Shown in pieces: positions 49,701-55,974 of a DNA stretch of 55,974 nt. The stretch covers positions 1 to 55,974 of the forward strand of contig JAICNG010000012.1 in assembly GCA_025931335.1 (NCBI GenBank). Direction: 5' to 3'. This stretch comes from Gemmatimonadaceae bacterium (GTDB taxonomy: Bacteria > Gemmatimonadota > Gemmatimonadetes > Gemmatimonadales > Gemmatimonadaceae). The notes beneath the pieces were generated by a model. That model saw only the letters and a list, made by a program, of their open reading frames with translations, did not search any database and was not told the origin of the DNA. The position numbers and the translations under genes were made by a program. Numbering within the stretch: position 1 is the stretch's first letter; each line of letters begins with the position of its first letter.

Positions 49701-49777
49701 GCCCCGGCGCCCGTGACGCCGAGGATCTTCAGGAACTCGCGGCGCCGAACGCCCGTCGGCTGTGTCGTCTCGCTCAT
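46724..49777 (-). CDS. actB: Alternative complex III subunit ActB (molybdopterin-oxidoreductase-like domain fused to iron-sulfur domain)
   Basis: 1017 residues. The N terminus carries a twin-arginine motif RRREFLKILGVTG, so it is exported folded. The first part (about 45-650) resembles a molybdopterin oxidoreductase catalytic domain, which in this family carries no molybdenum cofactor. The C-terminal part (about 750-960) has four ferredoxin-type cysteine groups: CTGCSACVTACY, CQHCGNAPCEPVCP, CVGTRYCSNNCP and CTFCVQRIRE with CAQACP, binding several Fe-S clusters. It transfers electrons from quinol to ActA/ActE. Confidence 0.95.
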   Translation of the reverse strand: MSETTQPTGVRRREFLKILGVTGAGAASAGCGPSEAGRLIPYLVSPDQTVPGVSTYFATTCRECAAACGVIAETRDGRAIKLEGNPEHPLNRGALCARGQAALQGLYNPDRYTGPRVRRDGRLVDITWQEAAQTLRQRIDEARAAGRGADAVFLNRHETGSFPFFLDQWLGAMGLAPHLSVDPMLDHAVVAANREAYGVAWPSLSFADARLIVSIGADFLDAWGASVPQQLDFAEARAKMAAAPRFVYIGARRSLTGLNADEWIPARSGSELAIANALLAAVRGGGRADMAAAAAAADVPAETLQRLGAELAAARPSLVVSGVSTVDARDVARAVNAINQASGNVGTTIRPATPISAFEGAATSAEVSAAVERMRAGRVPLLMVRGVNPVFTMPKSAQVAEALARVPFKVAFTSYPDETAELCDLVLPDHHSLESWGDAQPAPNVLSLQQPAMDPVFRTRATADVLLEVSAATPQAAGRAAAPDYRSWLIGRFPGGAPAFATALARGITSGSTARVAPRAPAPADARTVPAPVEFDGDFTFVVYPSGVLGVDGANKPWLQELPDPVSKICWQSWVEMHPDTGARLDIQPGDVVEVQGSGGVVRAPAYLYPGIRRDTVAMAFGRGHSAYGRFAANVGANPLDAVSPGFDRAGLAAWSGSRVRVRKPGEYAQLVTTEGSARQHGRGIGRALPVTELGHAEEAHAAHAIPGDASHEPLPGLRAPIAADAEGALSDPRKNEVGLYDPAHPTGMAKRRWAMTIDLTRCTGCSACVTACYAENNIPTVGAAYQSGHTQGLPRTAGANILRSREMAWIRLERYWEGDESSSAFDTRFVPMLCQHCGNAPCEPVCPVFATYHSPDGLNVQVYNRCVGTRYCSNNCPYKVRYFNWFGYGETDRPQYAWPEPLNWQLNPDVTVRGKGVMEKCTFCVQRIRETENRARAEGREVAPDEFTVACAQACPSRAIVFGDAADERWAVAQRLHDERAYHVFEELNTFTAVVYLKKVTHPAPAPPGAPAPAGE

Positions 49778-49781
49778 CGAC

Positions 49782-50318
49782 TCAGTAGTGACAGACGCTG
49801 CAGTCGTACCGCACTTGCTGCTGGATGTGGCAGTTGACGCACCATCCCATGTTGAGATTCTGCTGCTGGTACACGGGGAGCATGTCCTGCACCTGACCGT
49901 GGCACGTCTGGCAGGTGACGCCGGCGTTCACGTGCCGCATGTGCGGGAACTGCACGTAGTCGGGCACCTTGTGAATGCGCACCCAGGGAATGGGCTGGTT
50001 CTTCGCCGCGAACTGCTGAAGCTTCCCGACCTCCGGTCGCTCGGTCCCGTCGGGCCGGCGCACCCCAATCACCAGGTGGCATCCCATGCAGGTGCCGATC
50101 GCGGGCAATCCGGGGTCCGGGGACTTGTTCGCGGAGCTGTGGCAGTAGAGGCAGTTCATCTGCAGCGCCACCACGTGCGGATTGTGGGGGAACGCGATGG
50201 GCTGCTGGGGGGCGCGGCCTTGCGGAGTGGAGCCGCCACTGACGGCCGAGAGGAGGATGGCAGCGGCGCCCAGGGCGATGAGCCCGGGATACACCGCCCA
50301 CTTCTTCCTATTCGTCAT
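49782..50318 (-). CDS. actA: Alternative complex III subunit ActA (penta-haem c-type cytochrome)
   Basis: 178 residues with an N-terminal membrane helix (WAVYPGLIALGAAAILLSAV) and five CxxCH haem sites: CLYCH, CMGCH, CQTCH, CVNCH and CSVCH. Additional histidines can serve as sixth ligands. It is the first gene of actABCDEF and starts with no obvious ribosome site. A perfect CRP/FNR-type palindrome lies 33 bp upstream. Confidence 0.95.
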   Translation of the reverse strand: MTNRKKWAVYPGLIALGAAAILLSAVSGGSTPQGRAPQQPIAFPHNPHVVALQMNCLYCHSSANKSPDPGLPAIGTCMGCHLVIGVRRPDGTERPEVGKLQQFAAKNQPIPWVRIHKVPDYVQFPHMRHVNAGVTCQTCHGQVQDMLPVYQQQNLNMGWCVNCHIQQQVRYDCSVCHY

Positions 50319-50350
50319 CGCGCGCGGGGTGCGTGGACGCGGCCGGTCGT

Positions 50351-50370
50351 CTTGTGAAATTGTTCACAAG
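50351..50370. promoter_or_regulatory. CRP/FNR-family type palindromic operator upstream of the act operon
   Basis: CTTGTGAA ATTG TTCACAAG is an exact palindrome with the core TGTGA-N6-TCACA, the consensus for CRP-type regulators. It sits 33-52 bp before the actA start. Such sites often control respiratory genes by oxygen, redox or cyclic-nucleotide signals; the regulator is not in the window. Confidence 0.65.
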
Positions 50371-50392
50371 CCCAGTCAACGGCGGGTATAAT
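50363..50392 (+). promoter_or_regulatory. Strong sigma-70-like promoter pointing away from actA
   Basis: TTCACA (50363-50368) and a perfect TATAAT (50387-50392) are 18 nt apart on the plus strand. The -35 box is the right half of the CRP-type palindrome, placing the operator near -39 to -41. No plus-strand gene follows. The minus-strand view offers only a weak TTGCGA-N18-CATTAT for actA. Confidence 0.45.
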
Positions 50393-50439
50393 GCTCTGGC
50401 TTCGCCGCGGTTCGCAAGGGCCTCGGAAGGCAAGGACAT

Positions 50440-50485
50440 CGGATGTCGGAATTCAGATTTCAGATTTCGAGAATTCAGATCTCGG
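50440..50485. repeat. Period-7 repeat tract R8 (TTCAGAT family), single arm
   Basis: Units TTCAGAT, TTCAGAT, TTCGAGA, ATTCAGAT, CTCGGCAT run consecutively in the 268-bp gap between actA and the amidohydrolase gene. I see no clear inverse partner arm, so it may be half of an element. The rest of the gap holds the operator and promoters above. Confidence 0.5.
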
Positions 50486-50586
50486 CATTCGATGACGGGC
50501 CGGGCAACCGACGTCTCTCGCGCTCGATCGCGCTCCCTCCCTCCCGTTTCGCAACGCGCGCGGGCCACTGCACGAATTGCACCCAC

Positions 50587-51375
50587 TCATTTCGCGATCG
50601 CCAACTGCGCACCCTTCGCGATGGCGTCGGCGCTCGTCAACGTCGCACCGAGCACATCGTCGGGAAGCAGCGCGAGGTTCGCGCGAGGCGTCTGCGCAAG
50701 ACGCAGCGGCCACGCGCTTCCGTGGACGAACCGCTCGGCGCCACACGTCCGCAGCAGATGCGCGAGGTCATCCTCCGGCGGACCCCACAGCCAGGAGATG
50801 TCCCACCACACTCGCGCCCGCTCCGCTGGGGTGAGCCCCCAATGAACTTCCTCGACGAGCGCGCGACCAGCGCCGCAGACGACGACGTGGACACGATCGC
50901 TGGCGCGCGCGATCGACCGGATCGTCGCCCCGCTGAGGTCGCCGGCCGTATCCATCCAGTGGCGCTGTCGTGCATCCTCGAATCGCGTCGTGAGCTGAAC
51001 GACGACGCCGGCCTCACCGCAGGCCGCGGCCAGCTCGAGCATCGATGCGTCCTGCGGCGCGAATCCCCACTGTGGCGGATACGCGCGCACCGCGGGCACT
51101 CCTCGCGAAACCACCGCGCGCAGCGCACGCTCCCACTGCGGCCAGTCGGGGCGTACACAGGGAATCGCGTGAAGGACACTCGGCCACCGCTCGGTTGCCT
51201 GAAACAGCGCCTCGTTCCCGGTCGAGGGATCACGCCAGAATGCTGACGGCAGATGGCCCACCCACGCGCCCTTCACGCCCTCTCGCTCGAGGACGCGCAC
51301 GAGCACCTCCGGATCGGGGTGCGGAACGTCGCGGAACGGATAGGCACCGATCCAGGTGTGCACGTCGATCGTCAT
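50587..51375 (-). CDS. Amidohydrolase-2-like TIM-barrel protein lacking key catalytic residues
   Basis: 262 residues from the ATG at 51373-51375, overlapping the stop of the second hydrolase (ATGA). The N-terminal metal motif, normally DxHxH, reads IDVHTWIG, with Trp in place of the second His. The C-terminal Asp motif, normally GSDWP, reads HGSAWPLR with Ala in place of the Asp. The barrel otherwise is intact (VPAVRAYPPQWGF, VHVVVCGAG, RVWWDISWLWG). It may be a non-catalytic partner or a metal-independent enzyme. The substrate is unknown. Confidence 0.8.
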   Translation of the reverse strand: MTIDVHTWIGAYPFRDVPHPDPEVLVRVLEREGVKGAWVGHLPSAFWRDPSTGNEALFQATERWPSVLHAIPCVRPDWPQWERALRAVVSRGVPAVRAYPPQWGFAPQDASMLELAAACGEAGVVVQLTTRFEDARQRHWMDTAGDLSGATIRSIARASDRVHVVVCGAGRALVEEVHWGLTPAERARVWWDISWLWGPPEDDLAHLLRTCGAERFVHGSAWPLRLAQTPRANLALLPDDVLGATLTSADAIAKGAQLAIAK

Positions 51376-52262
51376 GAGGCCCTCGCCGCCGCGCGCGGGG
51401 ACGCCGGAGCGTCGCTCGCCAGCGCGGGAAAACTCCCCGGCGGGAAGATCCGCGCCGCATTGCGCCATCGGATCGCGGCGATGTCCTCGCGTGACAGACC
51501 GACCGCGTCGAGAGCCCACAGCTTGGCGAGGCCCGTCTCCATCGTCAGGTCGGAGCCCCACACGATACGCGCTGGGCCGACGGCGGCCACTGTCCGATCC
51601 AGCATCCCCCGATCGACACCGCTGCCGGACAGATCCACGTAGACGTTAGGCACGTCGGCGAGTGCCGGCAGTGTGTGCTGCCAGTCCCCTCCCCCGCCGA
51701 TGTGCGCCAGAATGAACGGCACGGTCGGATGGCGCACCGCCAGCCGCGCCAGCTCGACACCGTCGGAGGCCTCCTGTCCGGGCCAGTCGCGCCGGCGATG
51801 CTGCCACACGTGCTGCAGCACGGGCACCCCGCGGCGCGCTGCTTCCTCGGCGATGGGATCGAGCAGCGGATCGTCGGCGCGCCGGCTTGCGGCCAGCTTG
51901 ATGCCGATCGCGCCCCCGGCGAGGCACCGGTCGATCTCGTCGAGCGCATGTCGCTCGTCATTCGGGTTGACGGTGACGTAGCTGCGAACGCGATCCCCCT
52001 CCTGCCGCTGCAACGCGAGCATTTCATCGTTGCCAAGAGCCACGTCTGCCGGCGAAGGAAAGTAGATCGGCGACGTGTGGCCCCACGTGCCGAGCACCGA
52101 GGCGACGTGGACGGTGATGCCAATGCGCTCGCCGGCGCGCAGTCGCGCGGCATTGCGCTCGCGCCAGTCTTTTCGCCCGCACCGCGCGTGGAGAAAGTGC
52201 GCGTGGACTTCGATGAGGGGCTCCGGTCCGGCCAGCGGTCCCTCGCGCGAGCGGGGGGTCAT
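51372..52262 (-). CDS. Amidohydrolase-2 family TIM-barrel hydrolase (active-site intact)
   Basis: 296 residues from the ATG at 52260-52262, overlapping the aminotransferase stop (ATGA). Metal motif IEVHAHFLH has both His; GIKLAASRRADDP, FILAHIGGGGDWQHT and IVWGSDLTMETG supply the later His and Asp. The family hydrolyses or decarboxylates amides, lactones and aromatic acids. Position between a class III aminotransferase and a degenerate paralogue suggests a small catabolic pathway, not identified. Confidence 0.85.
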   Translation of the reverse strand: MTPRSREGPLAGPEPLIEVHAHFLHARCGRKDWRERNAARLRAGERIGITVHVASVLGTWGHTSPIYFPSPADVALGNDEMLALQRQEGDRVRSYVTVNPNDERHALDEIDRCLAGGAIGIKLAASRRADDPLLDPIAEEAARRGVPVLQHVWQHRRRDWPGQEASDGVELARLAVRHPTVPFILAHIGGGGDWQHTLPALADVPNVYVDLSGSGVDRGMLDRTVAAVGPARIVWGSDLTMETGLAKLWALDAVGLSREDIAAIRWRNAARIFPPGSFPALASDAPASPRAAARAS

Positions 52263-53476
52263 TCCTCGTCGCGCAGCCGCACGAGCGCCGAGCTCGCTGC
52301 ACTCTCGATCTCGGCGATGGCCTCTTCGTCGTGCGCGAGCGAGGGGAATTCGTAGGCCCCGCGCTTGAACAGGACGCCGGCTTCGACCGCCAGCTCGATG
52401 AAGCGACTTTCGCGCGCGGGAGCGTCGAACCGGATCAACCACATCTGATCGAGGCCATCGGTGCGCACGCCCTCAATTCGGCTGGCCGCGATCGCGCGAT
52501 CGACCGCGCCGCGCATCTCGGCGCCGATCTCGCCGAGCGACTCGCACACTTCGGCGCGCGCGTGCCACTCGATAACGGCCCGCGCCGCGGCCAGCGCCAC
52601 GGTCTCGCTGGCGAGCGTCGACGAGATCCACGTGTCGCTCGCCGCACGCATCACCGACTCGCGGCCCACGACCGCCGACAGCGGATATCCGTTGGCGAGC
52701 GCTTTGCCGAACACGGCGAGGTCGGGCGTGATCTCCACGAGCTCCTGGTAGCCGCCGGTCTTGAGCCGGAATCCGGTCTTCACCTCATCGAAGATGAGCA
52801 CCGCGCCCGACTCATCGCAGGCGTGCCGCGCGCCGGCGATCCACTCGACGGAGGGCAGGCGCTCGATCACCGGCTCGAGCACGATGGCCGCGAGCCGCTC
52901 CCCCGCTCGCCCGGCCGCGGTCTGGAGCGCGTCGACGTCATCAAAAGGAACTCGCAGGATGTCGGCACGCACGCTTTCGGGGACACCGCTGGCATCGCTC
53001 GACCAGTCGAGCCACCCGAAGTATCCACACGCGATCACGAGCGAGCGACCGGTGTGGGCGCGCGCAATGCGAACCGCGGCCGCGACGGCCTCCGCACCTG
53101 TCTTGAGGAACCGGACTTGCTCGGCGCAGGGAACGAGCTCGGCAAGACGCTCCGCGACATCGACCTCCAGCGCCGGCGAGAGGCCGCAGACGTTGCCATT
53201 GCTCGCCGCCTCGATCACCGCCCGGGTCACCACCTCATCCGCGTAGCCAAGCGCGACGGCGCCGAGCGCCATCGTGCAGTCGATGAGCTCGCGTCCTTCC
53301 GCGGTCTCGATGCGGCAGCCACTCGCGCGCACGAAATGGGTCGGTAGCTCGCCGGCGCGCTCTCCGAACAGCGCATCGGCGCGCTTGCTGCCCGTCGAGG
53401 CGCCGCCAGGGAGGATCGCGGCGGCTCGCGGCCGCCACACGTTTTCGTCCGGCCGGTCGAAGTCGAGAGAGCTCAT
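52259..53476 (-). CDS. Class III PLP-dependent aminotransferase (glutamate-1-semialdehyde aminomutase-like)
   Basis: 405 residues. LIFDEVKTGFRL carries the PLP-binding Asp, and FGKALANGYPLSAVVGRESV the Schiff-base Lys. Glycine-rich LKTGAEAVAAAVRIARAHTG binds the phosphate. The N terminus AAAILPGGASTGSKR is GSA-aminomutase-like, but no haem genes are near. It probably acts on an omega-amino acid or amino sugar nucleotide in the pathway with the two hydrolases. Confidence 0.88.
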   Translation of the reverse strand: MSSLDFDRPDENVWRPRAAAILPGGASTGSKRADALFGERAGELPTHFVRASGCRIETAEGRELIDCTMALGAVALGYADEVVTRAVIEAASNGNVCGLSPALEVDVAERLAELVPCAEQVRFLKTGAEAVAAAVRIARAHTGRSLVIACGYFGWLDWSSDASGVPESVRADILRVPFDDVDALQTAAGRAGERLAAIVLEPVIERLPSVEWIAGARHACDESGAVLIFDEVKTGFRLKTGGYQELVEITPDLAVFGKALANGYPLSAVVGRESVMRAASDTWISSTLASETVALAAARAVIEWHARAEVCESLGEIGAEMRGAVDRAIAASRIEGVRTDGLDQMWLIRFDAPARESRFIELAVEAGVLFKRGAYEFPSLAHDEEAIAEIESAASSALVRLRDEE

Positions 53477-53509
53477 CGCGCTACAAGAACGCGGGGCCTG
53501 CGCCGACCG

Positions 53510-54256
53510 TCAAGGCCGCTGCCGGGCGCGCTCGAGCGAGCGCGACACCTCGATCGCCATGGCACGCAGGAGCTCGATCTCGCGCGCATCCGGTGCGGCG
53601 CGAAAGGTGAGCGAGCGAAAGGAGCGCAGCACGAGCGCCTCGTTCCGCGTCTTGAAGAAGTCGATCGCCACCAGCGCGCGCTCGATGTCGGCAAAGAGCC
53701 GCTCGAACTGCTCACTCGTCGCGGCCGGGGCGTCCTTGCGGGGAGCGCGGCGCGGGCGGACATGCTCCGGCGCGGCCAGGCGCAGCTCGTACATCGCGAG
53801 GAGCGCGGCCTGCGCCAGGTTGAGCGACGAGTAGCTCGTGGTGGGAATGGTCACGATGAGGTGCGCCCGGTCCAGCGCGTCGTTGTCGAGCCCGCGATCC
53901 TCGCGGCCGAACAGAATCGCGACCTCACCCTCCGCCGTGCATCGCACGAGCTCTTCGGCCGCGCCGCGCGGCTCGGCGACCCGGCGTTTCGCTGCGCGCT
54001 GGCGCGCGGTGTAGGCCGCGACGCAGACGCAGCCGGCGATGGCCTCATCGATCGTGTCGCAGTGACGAATGGCGCCGACGATGTCCTGGCTGTCGTGCGC
54101 CACGAAGTGGATCCGTGCGGGGTCGTACTCGCCGGGACGAACCAGCGTCAGGGCCGTGAGGCCCATGTTCTTCATGGCACGCACGACGGCCGCGATGTTG
54201 ATCGGGTCCTGCGGCTCGTGCAGGACGACGCGAACGCGCGCGAGCGGATCAGCCAC
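53510..54256 (-). CDS. tRNA/rRNA methyltransferase, TrmJ type (SPOUT fold)
   Basis: 248 residues. The SPOUT motifs are VRVVLHEPQDPINIAAVVRA at the N terminus, ILFGREDRGLDND as motif 2, and IPTTSYSSLNLAQAALL as motif 3 (the trefoil knot). TrmJ methylates the 2'-O of nucleotide 32 in tRNAs. The C-terminal 80 residues form a helical extension, as in TrmJ. It overlaps the heparinase-like gene by 8 nt and is probably co-transcribed with it. Confidence 0.9.
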   Translation of the reverse strand: MADPLARVRVVLHEPQDPINIAAVVRAMKNMGLTALTLVRPGEYDPARIHFVAHDSQDIVGAIRHCDTIDEAIAGCVCVAAYTARQRAAKRRVAEPRGAAEELVRCTAEGEVAILFGREDRGLDNDALDRAHLIVTIPTTSYSSLNLAQAALLAMYELRLAAPEHVRPRRAPRKDAPAATSEQFERLFADIERALVAIDFFKTRNEALVLRSFRSLTFRAAPDAREIELLRAMAIEVSRSLERARQRP

Positions 54257-55974
54257 GCTCGATCACGAGGGGAAGGAACCGCGCGGGCGACTGGCGATCG
54301 CCCTGGAGGTAGATCCAGTCGCCGCCGCCACTGAGCGCGAGCTGGCCGCGCCGCCGCACCCGACCCGAGCCCATGTCGTTCACGATCACATCCAGCGCGA
54401 TGAGGAGATCGCGCTCGGATCCTAACGAATCGAGCGGCACCTCGAATCGCATCGCGTACCCCTGGCGGTGTCGGCTCCACGTCGCGGCGACGGGCACGCC
54501 ACCGCGCGCTCCGTCGACCGCGCGGACACGCACGCGGGGCGGCGGATCCTCCGGCACGGCAAGCCATGCCGCGAACCGGTCCCACCCGCGCGCCGCCACG
54601 TAGAGCTGCACGCCGTCGCTGTGGATGTCCGGGTGCTCGTTGTCGAGCGCCGGATCCTCGGCGTTCGGCGGGCGGAAGACGACCTCGGGCTTCTCTACGG
54701 CGATCGCGATCACGAGATCATGCCGCGTCGCCTCGAGCGTGATCGTGGCGCGTGGCGACCCGGCGTCATGCCAGCTGTCCTCCGAGCGCCGGTAAGCGCG
54801 TTCGGCGAGCGCGAACGTCAGCGGCGCGGCGCCAGCGCGAAGATGCAAGGGTCGCGGCGGGGCAGACACACGTGCGCGACCGGCCGTTGGCGGCGCAGGC
54901 GTCACGCGCCGCCGTCCGCCGAGGTCGATCGAGCTGCGCGCACCCCCGTGGTGCAGCGTGATCGACCATCCGTCGTCGCGCCGCGCGTGCTCGTGCCGCT
55001 CGAGATCTCCGCGCTGAATCACCAGGATGCCGTCTTGGGCGAGGACGCCGGTTACGCCGCTCCGCCAGCTCCACACCGTCGTCACACTTCCCTCTGCTGC
55101 CTCCAGGCGAACCAGCGAGAACCGCCGCTCGGCCGATCCTGGCGGGCCCGGCGCGACCGCGCGCCACCACTCCGCTCCCGCGCTGGTGAGCACCCACCCC
55201 TCGACATCGCGAACGTCCCGGTGGCGCAGGTGGACCGCCGCGTCGGAGTCGACGTGCGCTCGCTCGCTGTCGTGCACGTAACCAAACCCATCCTCGGGAG
55301 CAGCACCCCCAACCAGTGACGCGGGGCGAAAGTCGAGCGCGGCGATCTCCGCGAGCACGTGGATGGGAAGCGCCACCGAGAGGGCGCGGTCACTCTTCCA
55401 TTCGAGGCGATCGACCAGATAGTCCGTCATCACCACCAGCGAGCGTCGAGCCGACACACCCGGGGCGAGGCCATCCGTCGCGACTTCGGCGTCGATCCAT
55501 CCCGCGGCACCGCGCTCCTCGAAGGCGAGCAGCGTCCCCGCCGCGCGCCGTTGCGAGACGTCGTCGAAGAGCGGTGCGTTGTGAGCGAGCGTCGAACGAT
55601 ACCAATGGAGCGACGGATCCACGTACGATCCCGTCCCGTAGTCATCGAGGATGCGGTGCTCACCGTGGGCCAGCAGCACGTTCAGCCGATCGGGGTGCCC
55701 GTGGCCGCCCCCACTCTGACCATAGTCGAGCGCGGCGTAAGCGCGGCCTTCGTCGCGGCGAATGACGGCGAGGCCCTGCGCCTCGAGGAGCGCCGATTGG
55801 CCGATCGATTCCGGAGCCTCCGGAAGCGTCTCACGCGCGAACAGGAGCGCGCGCCATCCGAGGTCGGCGCGAGTGAGCGATGACGCTTCCTCGTGCGGCT
55901 GCGTATCGGCCGCGCTCCGCCACCGTCCCGTGTCCCGGCGCGGAACGGAATCGCCGTACAGTTTGCCAAGGGCG
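54249..55974 (-). CDS. Heparinase II/III-like polysaccharide lyase with C-terminal CBM9-like domain (partial, N terminus outside window)
   Basis: The reading is open to the window edge, at least 574 residues; the listed GTG-like start at 55679 is internal, since upstream codons read LGKLYGDSVPRRDTGRW and ALDYGQSGGGHGHPDRLN in frame. The latter is the heparinase II/III catalytic His/Tyr block. YRSTLAHNAPLFDDVSQ follows, then a beta-sandwich. The last 170 residues (NEHPDIHSDGVQLYVAARG) look like a CBM9/DOMON-type sugar-binding domain. It would degrade acidic polysaccharides such as alginate or glycosaminoglycan. Confidence 0.85.
   Translation of the reverse strand, partial: ALGKLYGDSVPRRDTGRWRSAADTQPHEEASSLTRADLGWRALLFARETLPEAPESIGQSALLEAQGLAVIRRDEGRAYAALDYGQSGGGHGHPDRLNVLLAHGEHRILDDYGTGSYVDPSLHWYRSTLAHNAPLFDDVSQRRAAGTLLAFEERGAAGWIDAEVATDGLAPGVSARRSLVVMTDYLVDRLEWKSDRALSVALPIHVLAEIAALDFRPASLVGGAAPEDGFGYVHDSERAHVDSDAAVHLRHRDVRDVEGWVLTSAGAEWWRAVAPGPPGSAERRFSLVRLEAAEGSVTTVWSWRSGVTGVLAQDGILVIQRGDLERHEHARRDDGWSITLHHGGARSSIDLGGRRRVTPAPPTAGRARVSAPPRPLHLRAGAAPLTFALAERAYRRSEDSWHDAGSPRATITLEATRHDLVIAIAVEKPEVVFRPPNAEDPALDNEHPDIHSDGVQLYVAARGWDRFAAWLAVPEDPPPRVRVRAVDGARGGVPVAATWSRHRQGYAMRFEVPLDSLGSERDLLIALDVIVNDMGSGRVRRRGQLALSGGGDWIYLQGDRQSPARFLPLVIERG

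Noticed and set aside
50443-51246. Plus-strand reading of 267 codons downstream of the TATAAT promoter, with a weak ribosome site
   Set aside because: It is antisense to a family-assigned hydrolase and has no motif; the promoter may drive an RNA instead.
52259-53476. Aminotransferase as the haem-biosynthesis enzyme HemL
   Set aside because: No haem genes nearby and it is coupled to two hydrolases; only the family resemblance supports HemL.

Overview
The window is about 56 kb of gene-dense, GC-rich bacterial DNA. It carries a complete alternative complex III gene set (actA to actF), lipoproteins, TonB/ExbBD modules, a fused NagB-LmbE enzyme and many 1-4 nt stop/start overlaps. This combination fits Gemmatimonadota or a close relative; that is inference from gene content and style, as no rRNA or other phylogenetic marker is present.

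Layout. 1-7.9 kb (minus): a tightly coupled operon running from a myo-inositol-1-phosphate synthase-like gene through two small genes, 2-oxoacid dehydrogenase E1-alpha, E1-beta and E2, small unknown genes and a PHP phosphoesterase. It ends with a peroxiredoxin whose catalytic position is an in-frame TGA (probable selenocysteine) and the start of a short-chain reductase. 8.0-18.4 kb: a lipoprotein, then a plus-strand amino-sugar/cell-wall recycling block (NagZ-like GH3, serine hydrolase, sodium symporter, IscA-type protein, NagB-LmbE fusion, second symporter, GlcNAc-kinase-like ATPase). 18.5-27.3 kb (minus): transhydrogenase PntB and PntA-II without PntA-I, a DAACS symporter, two APC permeases and a divergent membrane pyrophosphatase. 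27.7-31.1 kb: TonB, ExbD, ExbD, ExbB, TonB. 31.2-36.6 kb: an OmpR-type two-component pair and an NtrC/NtrB-type pair. 36.8-42.6 kb: Hsp20, a GH63-like glycosidase, a peroxiredoxin, a divergent ANTAR regulator/HisKA_2 kinase pair, tRNA-Ala(TGC) and a TrxC-type thioredoxin. 42.6-50.3 kb (minus): actABCDEF. 50.6-56 kb (minus): two TIM-barrel amidohydrolases (one lacking catalytic residues), a class III aminotransferase, a TrmJ-type methyltransferase and a truncated heparinase II/III-like gene.

Two signals stand out. First, the selenocysteine-type peroxiredoxin (166-609), which an ordinary gene caller would truncate to its C-terminal 92 codons. Second, a set of 75-200 bp elements made of runs of seven- or roughly eight-base repeat units arranged as inverted arms around a unique centre. 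They belong to at least four unrelated sequence families but share one architecture. They sit between genes, supply or abut stop and start codons, and in three cases lie in frame inside genes (E1-alpha N terminus, NagB-LmbE, ActE signal region). A smaller signal is the hexamer GTTAGG: by my hand scan nearly every TTA leucine codon in the window lies in this context.
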